The notes under the pieces: generated by a model
What the model saw: only the letters and a program-made list of their open reading frames with translations
What the model was told of the DNA's origin: nothing
The model's database searches: none
Part shown: positions 34,212 through 43,383 of the stretch, in pieces
How positions within the stretch are numbered: position 1 is the stretch's first letter
Layout of the letters: the number at the start of each line of letters is the position of its first letter
Made by a program: the position numbers and the translations under genes
Origin: DATCLS01 sp035296625
Lineage (GTDB): Bacteria; Actinomycetota; Acidimicrobiia; Acidimicrobiales; VFJN01
Reading direction: 5' to 3'
Assembly (NCBI GenBank): GCA_035296625.1
Contig: DATHAO010000015.1
Span: forward strand, 69,304-133,303
DNA length: 64,000 nt

Positions 34212-34355
34212 TCAGGTGGTGGTGGCCAGGTCGTAGCGGGTGCCGACGCTGTTCTGGATGAACGCGTCGGGTAGCCGGGCGGCGATGGCGTGGGAGGCGT
34301 CCCAGCCGGTGCAGTGCGTGGGGACGATGACCTGCGGCGCCAGCACTGCCAGCGA
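34212..34355 (-). pseudogene. MBL-fold metallo-hydrolase, C-terminal remnant
   Basis: About 45 codons ending at 34212 read VIVPTHCTGWDASHAIAARL, PDAFIQNSVGTRYDL, the recognisable C-terminus of metallo-beta-lactamase-fold hydrolases of the dihydropterin-phosphate-synthase-like group (THCTGW). The rest of the ~280-residue family is absent: upstream sequence is the 3' end of the DUF2252 gene from about 34357. A deletion junction is evident. Confidence 0.7.
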
Positions 34356-34359
34356 CCGA

Positions 34360-35825
34360 TCACACGGCCGTCGTGGCAGCGTCGGGGTGACGGCGGGGCG
34401 CCGGCACGTAGGTGATCGGATCGACAGCCTCAAGACGTCCCGCGTCGATTGCGGCGAGGAACGCGTGGTAGTCGCTGAGGTTCTGGGCAGCGTAGGCCTC
34501 GCTGAAGTCGGTGATGGCACGATCCAGGGCGTCGCCGTTCCCCATGTACGACGCGATGGCGATGGGGTCACCCGACCGCCCATGGCCACGTGCCAGGGTC
34601 ATGCCACAGAGCCGCGCGTAGAACTCGAGTTGCTGGGGCGTCGCGGTGTCGAGCGCGACCGAGCCCTTCCAGTCGCGGAGCTGACGGACGTAGTAGTGGC
34701 GGCCCTCCAGGCCCCCCTCGGACCAACCGAGGAAGATGTCTGACTGGGCCTGGATCAACCTCTGGCCCTCGACCACCCGGCGGCCGTGGTTGTCGTACAC
34801 GCTCTCGCCGAGGTGCTGCTCGAGCACGGACGCTCCGGCCTCCTTGATCTGAAGGACGAGGGCGTCACCGTGATCGCGGCCCTGGAACAGCACGACGAAA
34901 CATCGCGTCCCGACGCTCCCCACGCCGACGACCTTGACCCCGACGTCCACGGGAGTGAACCGTTCGAGTACGCAGCGTCGATCGTCGGAAAGCGTGTGCT
35001 TGTACGCTTCCAGGCCGGCGTAGGCCGCCGCTTCAAGCGTGGGGGGGTCGTACGCGGCTGGAGGTCGCGCAAGGGGAACAGGACCGGTGGATCGCTCCGG
35101 ATGCGGTAGCGGCCGTTCTCCTCCACGGCCAGCTTTTGGAGCGCCTGCAGGCTGGTCCGCGACCGGGCCTTGCGTTCGAACCGGCCGACCCGCGCGGCTA
35201 GCTCGACCGGGTCCAGGCCCTTGCTCTGCCGAACATCACCGCTCGTGACGTGGTCGTACCAGAGATCGAGGTAGCCCATGCCCGCGTAGCGGATCATGCT
35301 CGTGCGGTACGCCTTGACCGCCCTAGCCGTGACTTTCCGGCACGCCGTCCGATCGAACCCGAGGTGCCCGGCAGCCACCATGAAGCTCGCCGCGAGCCGC
35401 TTCAGGTCCCACTCCCAGGGCCCGGGAAGGGTCTCGTCGAAGTCGTTGGCGTCGAACACGAGCTGCCGCTCCGCCGAGGCATAGGCACCGAAGTTGGAGA
35501 GGTGTGCGTCACCGCCGAGCTGCACGGTGAGCCCGCTGTTGGGCGTCGTCGCGAGGTCGGCCGCCATGATCCGGGCTGTGCCCCGGTAGAAGGTGAACGG
35601 CGAGACGCTCATTCGTCCGTGGCGCAGCGGCACGAGCCAGGGCACACGCTGCTCGTTCTGCTCCTCGAGCAGGCGCACCGGGTCGGGGCGCCCACCCGGC
35701 GCCTCCCACAGGCGGTGGCTCGAGCGCGGCACACCGGATCGCGCCGCTCGACCTCTCTCGGCCCGCTCCTGGGGTGTCCCGCGCTGCCTTGCGATCTCCT
35801 GCGGTGTCAACATGTCCACAGTCAC
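34360..35825 (-). pseudogene. DUF2252 protein, interrupted by a frameshift in a C/G homopolymer
   Basis: DUF2252 proteins (kinase-like fold, unknown role, ~440-480 residues). The 5' part from GTG 35825 (or ATG 35813) contains FYRGTARIMAADLATTP and VQLGGDAHLSNFGAYAS, FDANDFDETLPGPWEWDLKR, which are diagnostic. After LFPLRDLQPRTTPP the frame is lost at a run of seven G (plus strand) at 35041-35047; the correct continuation (TLEAAAYAGLEAYKHTL, then VVGVGSVGTRCFVVLFQGRD) is in the frame ending at 34360. One extra base in the run would restore it. Either a real mutation, phase variation or a sequencing error. It lies four bases downstream of the kinase-like gene and is probably co-transcribed. Confidence 0.85.
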
Positions 35826-35829
35826 CTGT

Positions 35830-37238
35830 TCACTCGGCCGGCTGCGCGGCCCTGGGGTCCGTGCCTCGTGCCACGGCGACGAGGTCTTGAATGTGGACGT
35901 TCCGGGCCCGACGCTTCTCCGCGGCTTCGAGGTTGCCCTCGGGCACGAGGAGGCGTAGGCCAGCGGGGTGGATGCGGAAGTCGAGCGGGGTCATCAGCTC
36001 GAGTGCTTCACCGTCGACTCCGGCCATGGCCGTGCCGGACCTCGATCGCACCTGAAAGGACTGGGCCGTGAACTCGTGCCAGTTGCTGCTCTTGTGGCGC
36101 TGGCCGAAGGCGGACAGGGTCACGACCTTCGCCGCGTCTCTTCCGGTGGCGGCGCTGATGGCGACCACACCGAGCCTGCCGGTGTCGAGGCTCCTGCGCT
36201 GCGAGGCGTCGAGGGAGACCCCCAAGACATAGGGGTTGTTCGACACCTGTATGAGGAAGGCGCCGTCGACCTCGGTTCCGTCAGGTGTCGTGAACTGCAG
36301 GTCGAACGGCTTGTCGGTGTTTCCCAGCATCTCGGGGAGCAGCGCCTTGGAGGTATCGACCTTGGCGTCGCGGTAACCCTCTTGCTGGACGATCGTCGCG
36401 TAGATGCCGAGCGACACGTTGTTGACGAAGAACCGGCCGTTGACCACCGCGTAGTCGATGCGCCGTTCGACGGCGTCGCGGAATGCGTAGACGCTGTTGC
36501 GCGGGTCGTCGCGGTCGATTCCCAGGTCGAGGGCGAAGTGGTTGCGGGTTCCGGCCGACACACAGACGAAGGGGAGGCCGTGCTCGACGGCGATCGAGGC
36601 CACAAGCGCTTGCGAGCCGTCGCCGCCCGCCATCCCCAAGCAGTCCGCACCGCGAGCGACCGCATCTCGGGCAAGTTGCTCGAGGTCCAGGCCGCGATCG
36701 AGGAGGATCGTCTCGATCCCGAGGTCGTTGGCCAGCTCCACAGTCCGAACTTCTCGACCTTGCCGCCCCCCGACCAGGGGTTGCAGATGAGGACGGGATG
36801 GCTCGGGCGCCTGATGTGGTGGGGTCGATGCCGGTCGTGCTCATGGATGTCCCGCACGAGGGCGACCCGCGCCGAGCCGGCGGCAAGCGCGGTCAGCGCT
36901 GCGACGAGCGCCAGGCGAAGGACGGGCCGGTCAGCCCCGGAGGCCGCCGTGACGACCGCCGCCCCGATCGCCCCTACACCCACGAGGAACCCGACCAACC
37001 CGATCGCCCGCCGTGGCATGCCCTCGGTGATCAGCCACCATCCGCCGGCGCCGACGAACGCCAGACCCAGGATCCCGATCACCAGGAGCGCGGCGTTGCG
37101 GGCCAGGAAGGCGCCCAGGGCGACCACCAACAGCAGCGCCGAACCCAACGAGACCAACGCGAAGGCGCGCTGGCGCCGTGAGACGTCGCGACGCAGCTCT
37201 GTCATCGCCGTAGGCAACGCGCTTCCCCCGGAGTCCAT
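35830..37238 (-). pseudogene. Diacylglycerol-kinase-family protein with N-terminal membrane domain, frameshifted
   Basis: From ATG 37238 four or so hydrophobic helices (residues about 25-125) lead into the kinase domain start HPVLICNPWSGGGKVEKFGL. At 36739-36743 one base is missing (CTG-TGG instead of CTG-GTGG), and the rest of the domain continues in the other frame: ELANDLGIETILLDRG, GMAGGDGSQALVA (the GGDG nucleotide motif), VSAGTRNHFALDLGID, and the C-terminal lipid-kinase beta domain. The family phosphorylates diacylglycerol or related lipids. Restoring one base gives a ~465-residue protein. Error or mutation cannot be told apart here. Confidence 0.82.
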
Positions 37239-37380
37239 GCCGACCACTACCCCACGGATCGAGCGCGCCCGCCTCCTCCAAAACGGATGATCAGCCTGCA
37301 AGACGAGCTGCAGCGAACCGATCCGAGGCGATTCCGGGCCCTCCACGGGTGAGCGTTCAGGTCTTCGGCGAGCAGGCACG

Positions 37381-37629
37381 GTGTCGCGTCTGCTCGAGAA
37401 CGCCGGTTACGAGCTGACCGCCGAGCCCCACATCACTTTCACCGAGCGTCCGCTCCGGCGCGGCCGGCCCATCTTCGTCCCCGATCCTCTGTGGCGGCTC
37501 CCGATCGACGAGGCGTTCGCCGACGTGACCCTGCCGCTGACCGTCAAGGCGGGGCCACGCGGTGAGCTGCAGACGTTCTGGTCGCTCGCGATCGCGAACG
37601 TGTCCGACACCTTTCGGGCCGCGAGCTGA
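37381..37629 (+). CDS. Hypothetical protein, fragment resembling the post-HTH part of XRE-type regulators
   Basis: An 82-residue frame starting VSRLLENAGYELTAEPHITF and containing LRRGRPIFVPDPLWRLPIDE, AFADVTLPL. These phrases recall the segment after the HTH in actinobacterial XRE-like regulators of toxin-antitoxin type; the HTH itself and the C-terminal domain are missing. The end (FWSLAIANVSDTFRAAS) appears unrelated. Probably a relic; the function, if any, is unknown. Confidence 0.35.
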   Translation: MSRLLENAGYELTAEPHITFTERPLRRGRPIFVPDPLWRLPIDEAFADVTLPLTVKAGPRGELQTFWSLAIANVSDTFRAAS

Positions 37630-38095
37630 CACCGAAGTGCGACTACACCTCACCGCAGCTGCGGGCCTCGGTCGTCATCGACGCCGCACCCGAGGCGGTG
37701 TTCGACTCGCTCACCCAGCCCGAGCAGTTCCGCAAGTGGTTCGGCGCCAACGTCGACATCGAACCCTATGTGGGCGGCCGGTTCGCGATGGGCGGCTTCG
37801 AGCTGGACCCCGGGGGATCAAGTTCGTCGAATTCGAGCCGGGCCGCAAAGCAACGCTACGGTTCGCCGACGGCGAAACCACCAGCTGGGAGCTGGACGGC
37901 TCCGACGGCCGGACCCGGCTCACGTTCGTGCAGAGCGGGTTCGACGTGGACAACCGGCCCTACCCGGGCTGGGCCGGCTGGCTCGCTGGCGTCGCCGAGC
38001 TGCGCCGCTACCACGAAGTGCCACGCTGGCGCACGACCTGGCGTCAGGTCGAGGCCCCCGGCGTCCCGGCCGCGATGCTCAGCATCGACGTCTAG
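37623..38095 (+). pseudogene. SRPBCC (AHSA1-like) protein, frameshifted
   Basis: The first part (RASVVIDAAPEAVFDSLTQP, EQFRKWFGANVDIEPYVGGR) is a clear AHSA1/START-like N-terminus. At a run of five G (37812-37816) the frame shifts by one base; the continuation KFVEFEPGRKATLRFADGET, TRLTFVQSGFD and GWAGWLAGVAELRRYHE ends at TAG 38095. No good start codon precedes the domain, so the 5' end may also be damaged. Relatives bind hydrophobic ligands or assist Hsp90. A perfect hairpin follows. Confidence 0.75.
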
Positions 38096-38127
38096 CCGGA
38101 CTCCTCACAGCGAGTTCGTTTCCATCG

Positions 38128-38159
38128 AGGCGCCCCGGTTCACAAGAACCGGGGCGCCT
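38128..38159 (+). terminator. Perfect 14-bp hairpin with tetraloop
   Basis: AGGCGCCCCGGTTC (38128-38141) and its exact complement (38146-38159) flank the loop ACAA. It lies 33 bases after the SRPBCC stop. No T-run follows, so it would be an actinobacterial I-shaped terminator. Confidence 0.75.
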
Positions 38160-38286
38160 GGCTCTGCTCAAAACGTCAGGGCTCGACGATGTGCACCGCG
38201 GCCTCTTCGGCCGACGCCGCACCGCCGTCGATGCCCACGTCCTCTGAGCGGGGTGTGAGCGCCCGCTGAGGGTCCACCGGGCGCGG

Positions 38287-38340
38287 ACAGGGGCTCGGAG
38301 GATCCGAGTTCTGACGCCTTTGGATCCGGAGAGCCCCTGT
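38287..38340. repeat. Inverted repeat at the left end of the ISL3 remnant
   Basis: ACAGGGGCTC (38287-38296) is exactly complementary to GAGCCCCTGT (38331-38340), with GGATCC present in both inner flanks (38300-38305 and 38322-38327). It directly precedes the transposase reading frame and may be the element's terminal repeat region or a hairpin limiting read-in transcription. Confidence 0.6.
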
Positions 38341-38870
38341 GGAGGTCGACCCTACGCGCATGTGCGAGCTGATGATCGGCTTGCCCGCGATCAACGTGCT
38401 CGGCCTCGATGACGAACGCGACGGGTCGGTGGTGGTGCACGTCGAGTCGTGTGCGAGGCGGCCGGGCTGTCCGTGCTGTGACACGCCGGCGTGGGTGAAG
38501 GACCGGCCGGCGGTGGAGCTGGTGGATCGACGCGGTGGTGGCCTGTGGCGCCGCGCTCATCACGCCGGCGCCGGTCGCATCGGTGAGGTGAGCGCGCTCG
38601 GTCTGGATGAGACGTTGTTCTGCCGGACCGGCCGCTGGCGGACCCAGCAGTGGTGCACCTCGATCGTCGACGTGAGTCCCAGCCACACCCAGCTCCTCGA
38701 TGTCGTCGCTGGTCGCAGCGCCGCCGGCCCGAGCGCCTGGCTCGACGAGCGCGCTGAGGACTGGCGCCCGCGATCCGCTTCGGCGTGCTGGATCTGTCGG
38801 GCCCGTACCGCAAGACCTTCGACGACACCTCCAGCACGTGACGCAGGTCGCGGATCCGTTCCGCGATGCT
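38339..38870 (+). mobile_element. ISL3-family transposase remnant, deleted and frameshifted
   Basis: The N-terminal zinc-ribbon region survives (MCELMIGLPAINVLGLDDE, CARRPGCPCCDTPAWVKDRP). After VELVDRRGG the ~90-residue DNA-binding and early catalytic part is missing and the frame resumes with VSALGLDETLFCRTGRWRTQ (containing the first catalytic Asp of the DDE domain) through TSIVDVSPSHTQLLDVVAGR. Further pieces lie in other frames: IRFGVLDLSGPYRKTFDD (about 38770-38822) and LQHVTQVADPF (about 38830-38862). The C-terminal half and right end are absent. The element is dead. Confidence 0.82.
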
Positions 38871-38917
38871 TCGTTCCGCGAGTCTGGCTACGAGAACCGA
38901 ATCGTCGGGCGGTCGGT

Positions 38918-39696
38918 TCAGGCCGGGCGGCGCCCGGAGGTGATCCAGGCGAGGTCGGGGCCGCGGGACGCCACGTCGACCAGGCCTGCGGTCGTGAACA
39001 GCTCCACGGCCTGGGGTTCGTCCACCACCGCAGGTGGTGGACGCGTAGCCACGTCTCGGTCAGGCGGCCGCCGGCGTCGTAGGCCTCGACCCGGTCGTAG
39101 GCCACCTGCACCTGGGCGTCGCGGTCGTTGCGCACGGCCTCGTGGACCACGATCGTCACGCCTGCTGGGGTCGTGCCCGTGCGGCGCAGACGCCAGCCGA
39201 GCGCCTGGTCGTCGTCGTGCGGCGGGACGAACAGACTCAGCGCCAGCACGCCGCCCGGTCGCAGGTGCTCGACGTAGCTCGCCACGGCCGCCCGGGCCCG
39301 GTCGGGGTCGTCCACGAGCGTGAACGAGCCGGCCGGGCACACGATCGCCGCATACGTGCGGCCGAGCGCCAGCGGGGCGAAGTCGCCGTGGTGGACGACC
39401 GGGTCGATCCCCCGCTCGGCGGCGTGGCGCCGCAGCATCGCCAGCATGTCGGTCGAGCCGTCGACGCCCTCGACATCGTGTCCGGCGGCCAGCCACCGCA
39501 GCAGCGGCCGCCCGGTGCCGCAGCCGAGCTCGAGCACCGGGCCGTCGGTCCGCTCGACGAGCCGGGTGTACCAGCCCTCGTCGTCGAGCACCTCGTCGAC
39601 CGGCAGCCAGGCGTCGTAGCCGTCGGCCACCAGTCCCTCGTAGGGCGGGTTGACCGGCAAGCGGTCGCGCAGGCGCTCGATCAGCTGGTCCGCCAC
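38918..39696 (-). pseudogene. SAM-dependent methyltransferase, single frameshift near the 3' end
   Basis: A ~258-residue methyltransferase: PVLELGCGTGRPLLRWLAAG (SAM motif I), VEGVDGSTDMLAMLRRHA, YAAIVCPAGSFTLVDDPDRA and HLRPGGVLALSLFVP. Near 39018-39027 the frame is lost after HHLRWW; the natural end DEPQAVELFTTAGLVDVASR, GPDLAWITSGRRPA lies one frame over and stops at 38918. One inserted base would restore a normal protein. The first ~220 residues are intact, so the uncorrected product would differ only at the C-terminus. Confidence 0.8.
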
Positions 39697-40177
39697 GGCC
39701 TCGATGCCTAGCAGTGCGGCTCGGCCCGAGCCGCACCGATTTCACCCCCGGTGCCGGCAAGGCGCCGCTGTTGTGGGCTCTGAACCGACGTGGGGCCTTA
39801 TCACGCCCTCTTCCGGACGCACCCAGGATGGTCAGCTGCGCCCGACGACAACCTTGATCGGCTCGCCGTAGGCGATGAAGAGTGACGCGTGCGTGGCTTC
39901 GGCCCGGCGAGGTGCTTACGTCCTGCTTACGTCCTGCGAACCAGCCTCCCGTGGCGTGCCCTTCGTTCGCGGCTACGGCCGCAACGCCGGCGTCCCGTCC
40001 CTCCTCCCCCGCAACTACGCCACCGGGCTCCTCGCCGCTCTCGCCCTCACGTGGCTCCTCGCCGCCAGCTGGATCGCTCTCGGTCGGCGACGCCGTGCCT
40101 AGAAACACGTCCTCTGTAACGAACGCAGCCCCAAACTGGACAGTGCCGCAGCCACCCGGACCGGCCGAAGGAGACCC
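39697..40177. other. Gap with scraps, no intact gene
   Basis: About 480 bases. A 75-residue plus frame (39875-40102) ends with one hydrophobic helix and a basic tail (LLAALALTWLLAASWIALGR) but has an unconvincing start region. On the minus strand a short frame ends SLFIAYGEPIKVVVGRS at 39832 and looks like the C-terminus of a lost gene. Neither can be named. Confidence 0.4.
39913..39934. repeat. Tandem duplication of an 11-base unit
   Basis: GCTTACGTCCT occurs twice in direct succession (39913-39923 and 39924-39934). Such an exact short duplication suggests replication slippage in sequence that is no longer under coding constraint. Confidence 0.7.
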
Positions 40178-40330
40178 ATGACCCTGAACGAGAAGCAGGG
40201 AGCGCTATCCCGCGACGCGCTGCCGACTACGCCGACCTGCGGGCACTGTCGTCAACCGCACGCTCGAGCGGTCGCCCGAGGCGTCGAACACCATGGGCCT
40301 GGCGTATCCACGCCACCGGGCAGGGTTGAG
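40178..40330 (+). pseudogene. NADPH-dependent FMN reductase/flavodoxin-like, N-terminal scrap
   Basis: ATG 40178 follows AAGGAG, a good start, but the frame soon becomes nonsense. In a second frame RTLERSPEASNTMGLA appears, matching the first strand and phosphate loop of NADPH-FMN reductases, which usually read like VNCTLKRSPEPSNT. The sequence then stops at the VOC gene. A frameshifted and truncated 5' end. Confidence 0.5.
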
Positions 40331-40332
40331 TG

Positions 40333-40716
40333 ATGCAACTGCGCGTCGCCCGCCACACCGAGCGCCTGGACGAGGCCGTCGCGTTCTACCGAGACGGCAT
40401 CGGGCTGACCGAGATCGGCGGCTTCCGGGATCACGACGGCTACGACGGCGTGTTCCTCGCGGTGCCGGGAACCGGCGCGCACCTTGAGCTGACGACGGGC
40501 GGCGGACACGGCGCTCCGGCGCCGCATCCTGAATCGCTGCTCGTGCTCTACCTGGGCGACGACCAGGCGGTGCAAGCGACCGCGGCGCGCCTCGGCATCG
40601 ATCCGATCACTCCCGCCAACCCCTACTGGGACGAGCACGGGATGACCTTCCGGGATCCCGACGGCTTCGGGGTCGTCCTCGTGCCCGAAAGCTGGGACGG
40701 CCAGCCGGACTCATGA
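40333..40716 (+). CDS. VOC-superfamily protein
   Basis: A 127-residue glyoxalase/dioxygenase-fold protein: MQLRVARHTERLDEAVAFYR, GYDGVFLAVPGTGAHLELTT and MTFRDPDGFGVVLVPESW. ATG 40333 is used (GTG 40330 adjoins). Its stop overlaps the ATG of a deleted GNAT gene. Substrate unknown. Confidence 0.88.
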   Translation: MQLRVARHTERLDEAVAFYRDGIGLTEIGGFRDHDGYDGVFLAVPGTGAHLELTTGGGHGAPAPHPESLLVLYLGDDQAVQATAARLGIDPITPANPYWDEHGMTFRDPDGFGVVLVPESWDGQPDS

Positions 40717-40878
40717 CTCTCACGACAGACAACGATCTGTACCGACGCGGAGTGGCCACGCTCGTGGCCTCATGGCAGGAGTACGCCCGCGGTTCGCCCG
40801 GCTGGCCGAGCGCGTCTACGCGTCGGTCGGCTTCCGCGACCTCGGCCGGTTCCTCGAGTACGGGGCCCCGGTCGCGGG
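40713..40878 (+). pseudogene. GNAT acetyltransferase with most of the middle deleted
   Basis: The start overlaps the VOC stop (ATGA) and reads MTLTTDNDLYRRGVATLVAS, WQEYARG, a typical N-terminus of actinobacterial GNAT proteins. At about 40793 it changes frame directly into RFARLAERVYASVGFRDLGR, FLEYGAP, the typical C-terminus of the same family. Some 180-200 residues between these ends are gone, including the acetyl-CoA site. Confidence 0.72.
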
Positions 40879-40909
40879 CCCTCGTCGTCGTCCCCGTCGC
40901 CGGGAACCT

Positions 40910-41686
40910 TCACGAGGCTGTGGTCGCCTGCGGTCGCAGGCCCATGAGCTCGGTGATGCCGTGGTCGCGACCGGCCGTGTAGCCGCCGTCGACTGCGAGG
41001 GCCTGCCCAGTGACGAATGATGCGTCGCCCGAGAGCAGGAAGGCGGCGACGGCGGCGATCTCGTCCGGTTCGCCCGTGCGCCGCAGTTTGTGCTCGTGGA
41101 GTAGGGACTGCTCGAACGCCTCCAGGCCGGGCATGCCGAGCACGCCCGCCATCATCGGAGTGCGCACGAAGCCCGGGCAGATGGCGTTGGCCCGGATGCC
41201 CAGGCCGGCGTAGTCGATGGCCACACACTTCGTCAGCAGCACGACCCCGCCCTTGGAGGCGTTGTACGGGCTGCCGCCGGCGGTGCCCTCGAGGCCCTCG
41301 ATGCTGGCGAGCGTGACCAGCGAGCCGCGCTCCCCCCGGACCGGCTCCTGTTCGACCATGCGCCGAAGCGCCGCACGCAGCACGAGGAACGTGCCGGTCA
41401 GGTTGGTCCCAACGATTCGATCCCACTCGGCGAGCGCGAGTTGGTGCACTGCGCCACCACCCGCGACCCCGGCGGCGTGTACGACGCCGTCGACCCGCCC
41501 CGTGACGCCGGCGAAGAGCTCGTCGACCGCCGCCTCGTCGGTGACGTCACACGCCACGTCGGCGCCGGCGGCCATGTCGACCCCCACGACCGTCGCACCC
41601 TCGGCGCGAAGGCGGTCGGCGGTGGCTTCGCCGATCCCTGAGGCCGCGCCCGTGACGACGATGGTCCTCCCGTGGAACCTTGACAT
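40910..41686 (-). CDS. SDR-family oxidoreductase
   Basis: A 258-residue classical SDR: TGAASGIGEATADRL (cofactor), HAAGVAGGG (variant NNAG), the Ser strand LVTLASIEGLEGTAGGS, the catalytic YNASKGG, and CPGFVRTPMM. All catalytic residues are present. ATG 41686 is three bases from a perfect dyad and divergent from a TetR gene, so it is probably repressed by it. Substrate unknown. Confidence 0.92.
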   Translation of the reverse strand: MSRFHGRTIVVTGAASGIGEATADRLRAEGATVVGVDMAAGADVACDVTDEAAVDELFAGVTGRVDGVVHAAGVAGGGAVHQLALAEWDRIVGTNLTGTFLVLRAALRRMVEQEPVRGERGSLVTLASIEGLEGTAGGSPYNASKGGVVLLTKCVAIDYAGLGIRANAICPGFVRTPMMAGVLGMPGLEAFEQSLLHEHKLRRTGEPDEIAAVAAFLLSGDASFVTGQALAVDGGYTAGRDHGITELMGLRPQATTAS

Positions 41687-41688
41687 GG

Positions 41689-41713
41689 TGCACAACATGA
41701 CGCAGGTTGTGCA
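41689..41713. promoter_or_regulatory. TetR operator overlapping both divergent gene starts
   Basis: TGCACAAC (41689-41696) and GTTGTGCA (41706-41713) are exact inverted copies around a nine-base spacer. The dyad begins three bases before the SDR ATG and ends four bases before the TetR GTG, so a bound dimer would block both. Confidence 0.7.
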
Positions 41714-41716
41714 TCC

Positions 41717-42274
41717 GTGCAAGGGGTTGCGACAGCCGACGCCGCGATCCTCGATGCCGCCGAGCGTTGCGTCGAGCGTTACGGGCTGCGCCGTGTGTCG
41801 ATGGCCGATGTCGCCGCCGAGGCCGGGCTGTCGCGGCGGACGATCTACAACCGCTTCGGCGACCGAGCGACGCTGGTCGACGCCGTGTTGGAGCGAGCCG
41901 CCGACCGCTTCGTCGCCGCCAGCGTCCCCGCCGTCGACGGCCGCCGCACGTTGGCCGGGCAGGTAGGCGAAGCCGCCGTCTACATCCACGTGCACGCCGA
42001 CACGGCCGACAGCGAAGGGCTGCTGGCTACCGTGCTGGCGGCCAGCGCACCGATCCTCGTCGAGCGTTGGGTCGAGTTCTGGCAGCCGCGCCTGGCGGCC
42101 GCCGAGCTGCGTGGCGAGCTTCGGCCAGGGCTCGACCACCGTCGGGCCGGCGAGTGGATCGTCCGCCTGCTGCTGTCGTTCGCACTGATGCCGTCGGCGG
42201 CGGTCGTCCTGGACGACCACGACGACATCCGCTCGTTCATCCGCGACCACCTGGTCCGCGGCTTGGGAGGTTGA
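41717..42274 (+). CDS. TetR-family transcriptional regulator
   Basis: A 185-residue regulator: HTH region ERYGLRRVSMADVAAEAGLS, RRTIYNRFGDRATLVDAVLE, then a helical ligand domain ending FIRDHLVRGLGG. GTG 41717 is the first start after the operator. It is divergent from the SDR gene and two bases upstream of an LLM oxidoreductase gene, with which it is probably co-transcribed. Confidence 0.92.
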   Translation: MQGVATADAAILDAAERCVERYGLRRVSMADVAAEAGLSRRTIYNRFGDRATLVDAVLERAADRFVAASVPAVDGRRTLAGQVGEAAVYIHVHADTADSEGLLATVLAASAPILVERWVEFWQPRLAAAELRGELRPGLDHRRAGEWIVRLLLSFALMPSAAVVLDDHDDIRSFIRDHLVRGLGG

Positions 42275-42276
42275 TT

Positions 42277-43383
42277 ATGCGCTTCGCCCTCTTCTACGAG
42301 ATCCCGGTCCCTCGGCCGTGGGGGCCCGACACCGAGCGCGCCGCTTACCAGAACACGATCGAGCAGGCCGTGGCCGGCGACCGCTGGGGTTGGGATGCGT
42401 TCTGGACGGTCGAGCACCACTTCCTCGAGGAGTTCAGCCACTGCTCGAACCCCGAGGTGCTCTACGGAGCCATCGCCGCTCGCACCGAGCACATCCGCCT
42501 CGGCTACGGCGTCCGGCTCATGCCGCAGCCCTACAACCACCCGGTCCGCACGGCGGAGTCCGTGGCCGTGCTCGACCTGATCTCCGGGGGCCGGGTGGAC
42601 GTCGGCACCGGCCGCTCGTCCACCCGGCCCGAACTGGAAGGCTTCGGCATCGATCCGTCGCAGACGCGGGCCATGTGGCAGGAGGCCATCGAGCACATGG
42701 TCGGGTGCTGGCTCGACGACGAGCACAGCTTCGACGGTCGCTACTGGCAGATGCCGCCCCGACGAGTGCTGCCCAAACCGCTCCAGTCTCCGCATCCACC
42801 CCTGTGGGGAGCGACGAGCAGCGAGGACGGCCACCGCCAGGTCGGCTCACTGGGGCTCGGCCTGTGTTCGTTCGCGGTCGGCGTGCCCCCCGAGGAGGTC
42901 AAGGCGAAGATCGACATCTACCGTGACGCCGTTGGCGCGTGCACCAACCCCATCGGCGCCTACGTGCACGACCAGGCCGCCACGTTCACCATGACGCTCT
43001 GTGCCCCCACCCGCGAGGAGGCGTGGGCCGGCGCCCGCGAGAGCTTCGAGTGGTACCCCAAGCACGGCGCCCGGCTCATCGCTTCGATGGCCGGCATGAT
43101 GGCCGAACGCGGCCAGGATCTGGGCAACTACAGCTACGCCGCCGACCTCGCCAAGGTCGACGACGACGGGTCGCTCGACCTCCTCACACTCGAGTACCTG
43201 ACCGACTCCGGCGCCTGCGCCCTCGGTACGCCCGAGGACTGCATCGAGGCCTGCCGGCGGTACGACGAGGCCGGCGTCGACCTGCTGCTGTGCCTCGTGA
43301 ACCCGTATTCCGTGCCCCACGAGGCGTGCATGCAGACGATCGAACTGATGGGCCGGCACGTCATCCCGGAGTTCCGGGACTGA
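42277..43383 (+). CDS. LLM-class flavin-dependent oxidoreductase
   Basis: A 368-residue luciferase-like TIM-barrel protein using FMN or F420: AFWTVEHHFLEEFSHCSNPE, RIRLGYGVRLMPQPYNHPVR-like strand, ESVAVLDLISGGRVDVGTGR and a C-terminal GACALGTPEDCIEACRRYDE. GGGAGG at 42264-42269 (inside the TetR end) precedes ATG 42277. It shares the control region of the TetR/SDR pair, suggesting a common xenobiotic or catabolic pathway. Substrate unknown. Confidence 0.9.
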   Translation: MRFALFYEIPVPRPWGPDTERAAYQNTIEQAVAGDRWGWDAFWTVEHHFLEEFSHCSNPEVLYGAIAARTEHIRLGYGVRLMPQPYNHPVRTAESVAVLDLISGGRVDVGTGRSSTRPELEGFGIDPSQTRAMWQEAIEHMVGCWLDDEHSFDGRYWQMPPRRVLPKPLQSPHPPLWGATSSEDGHRQVGSLGLGLCSFAVGVPPEEVKAKIDIYRDAVGACTNPIGAYVHDQAATFTMTLCAPTREEAWAGARESFEWYPKHGARLIASMAGMMAERGQDLGNYSYAADLAKVDDDGSLDLLTLEYLTDSGACALGTPEDCIEACRRYDEAGVDLLLCLVNPYSVPHEACMQTIELMGRHVIPEFRD

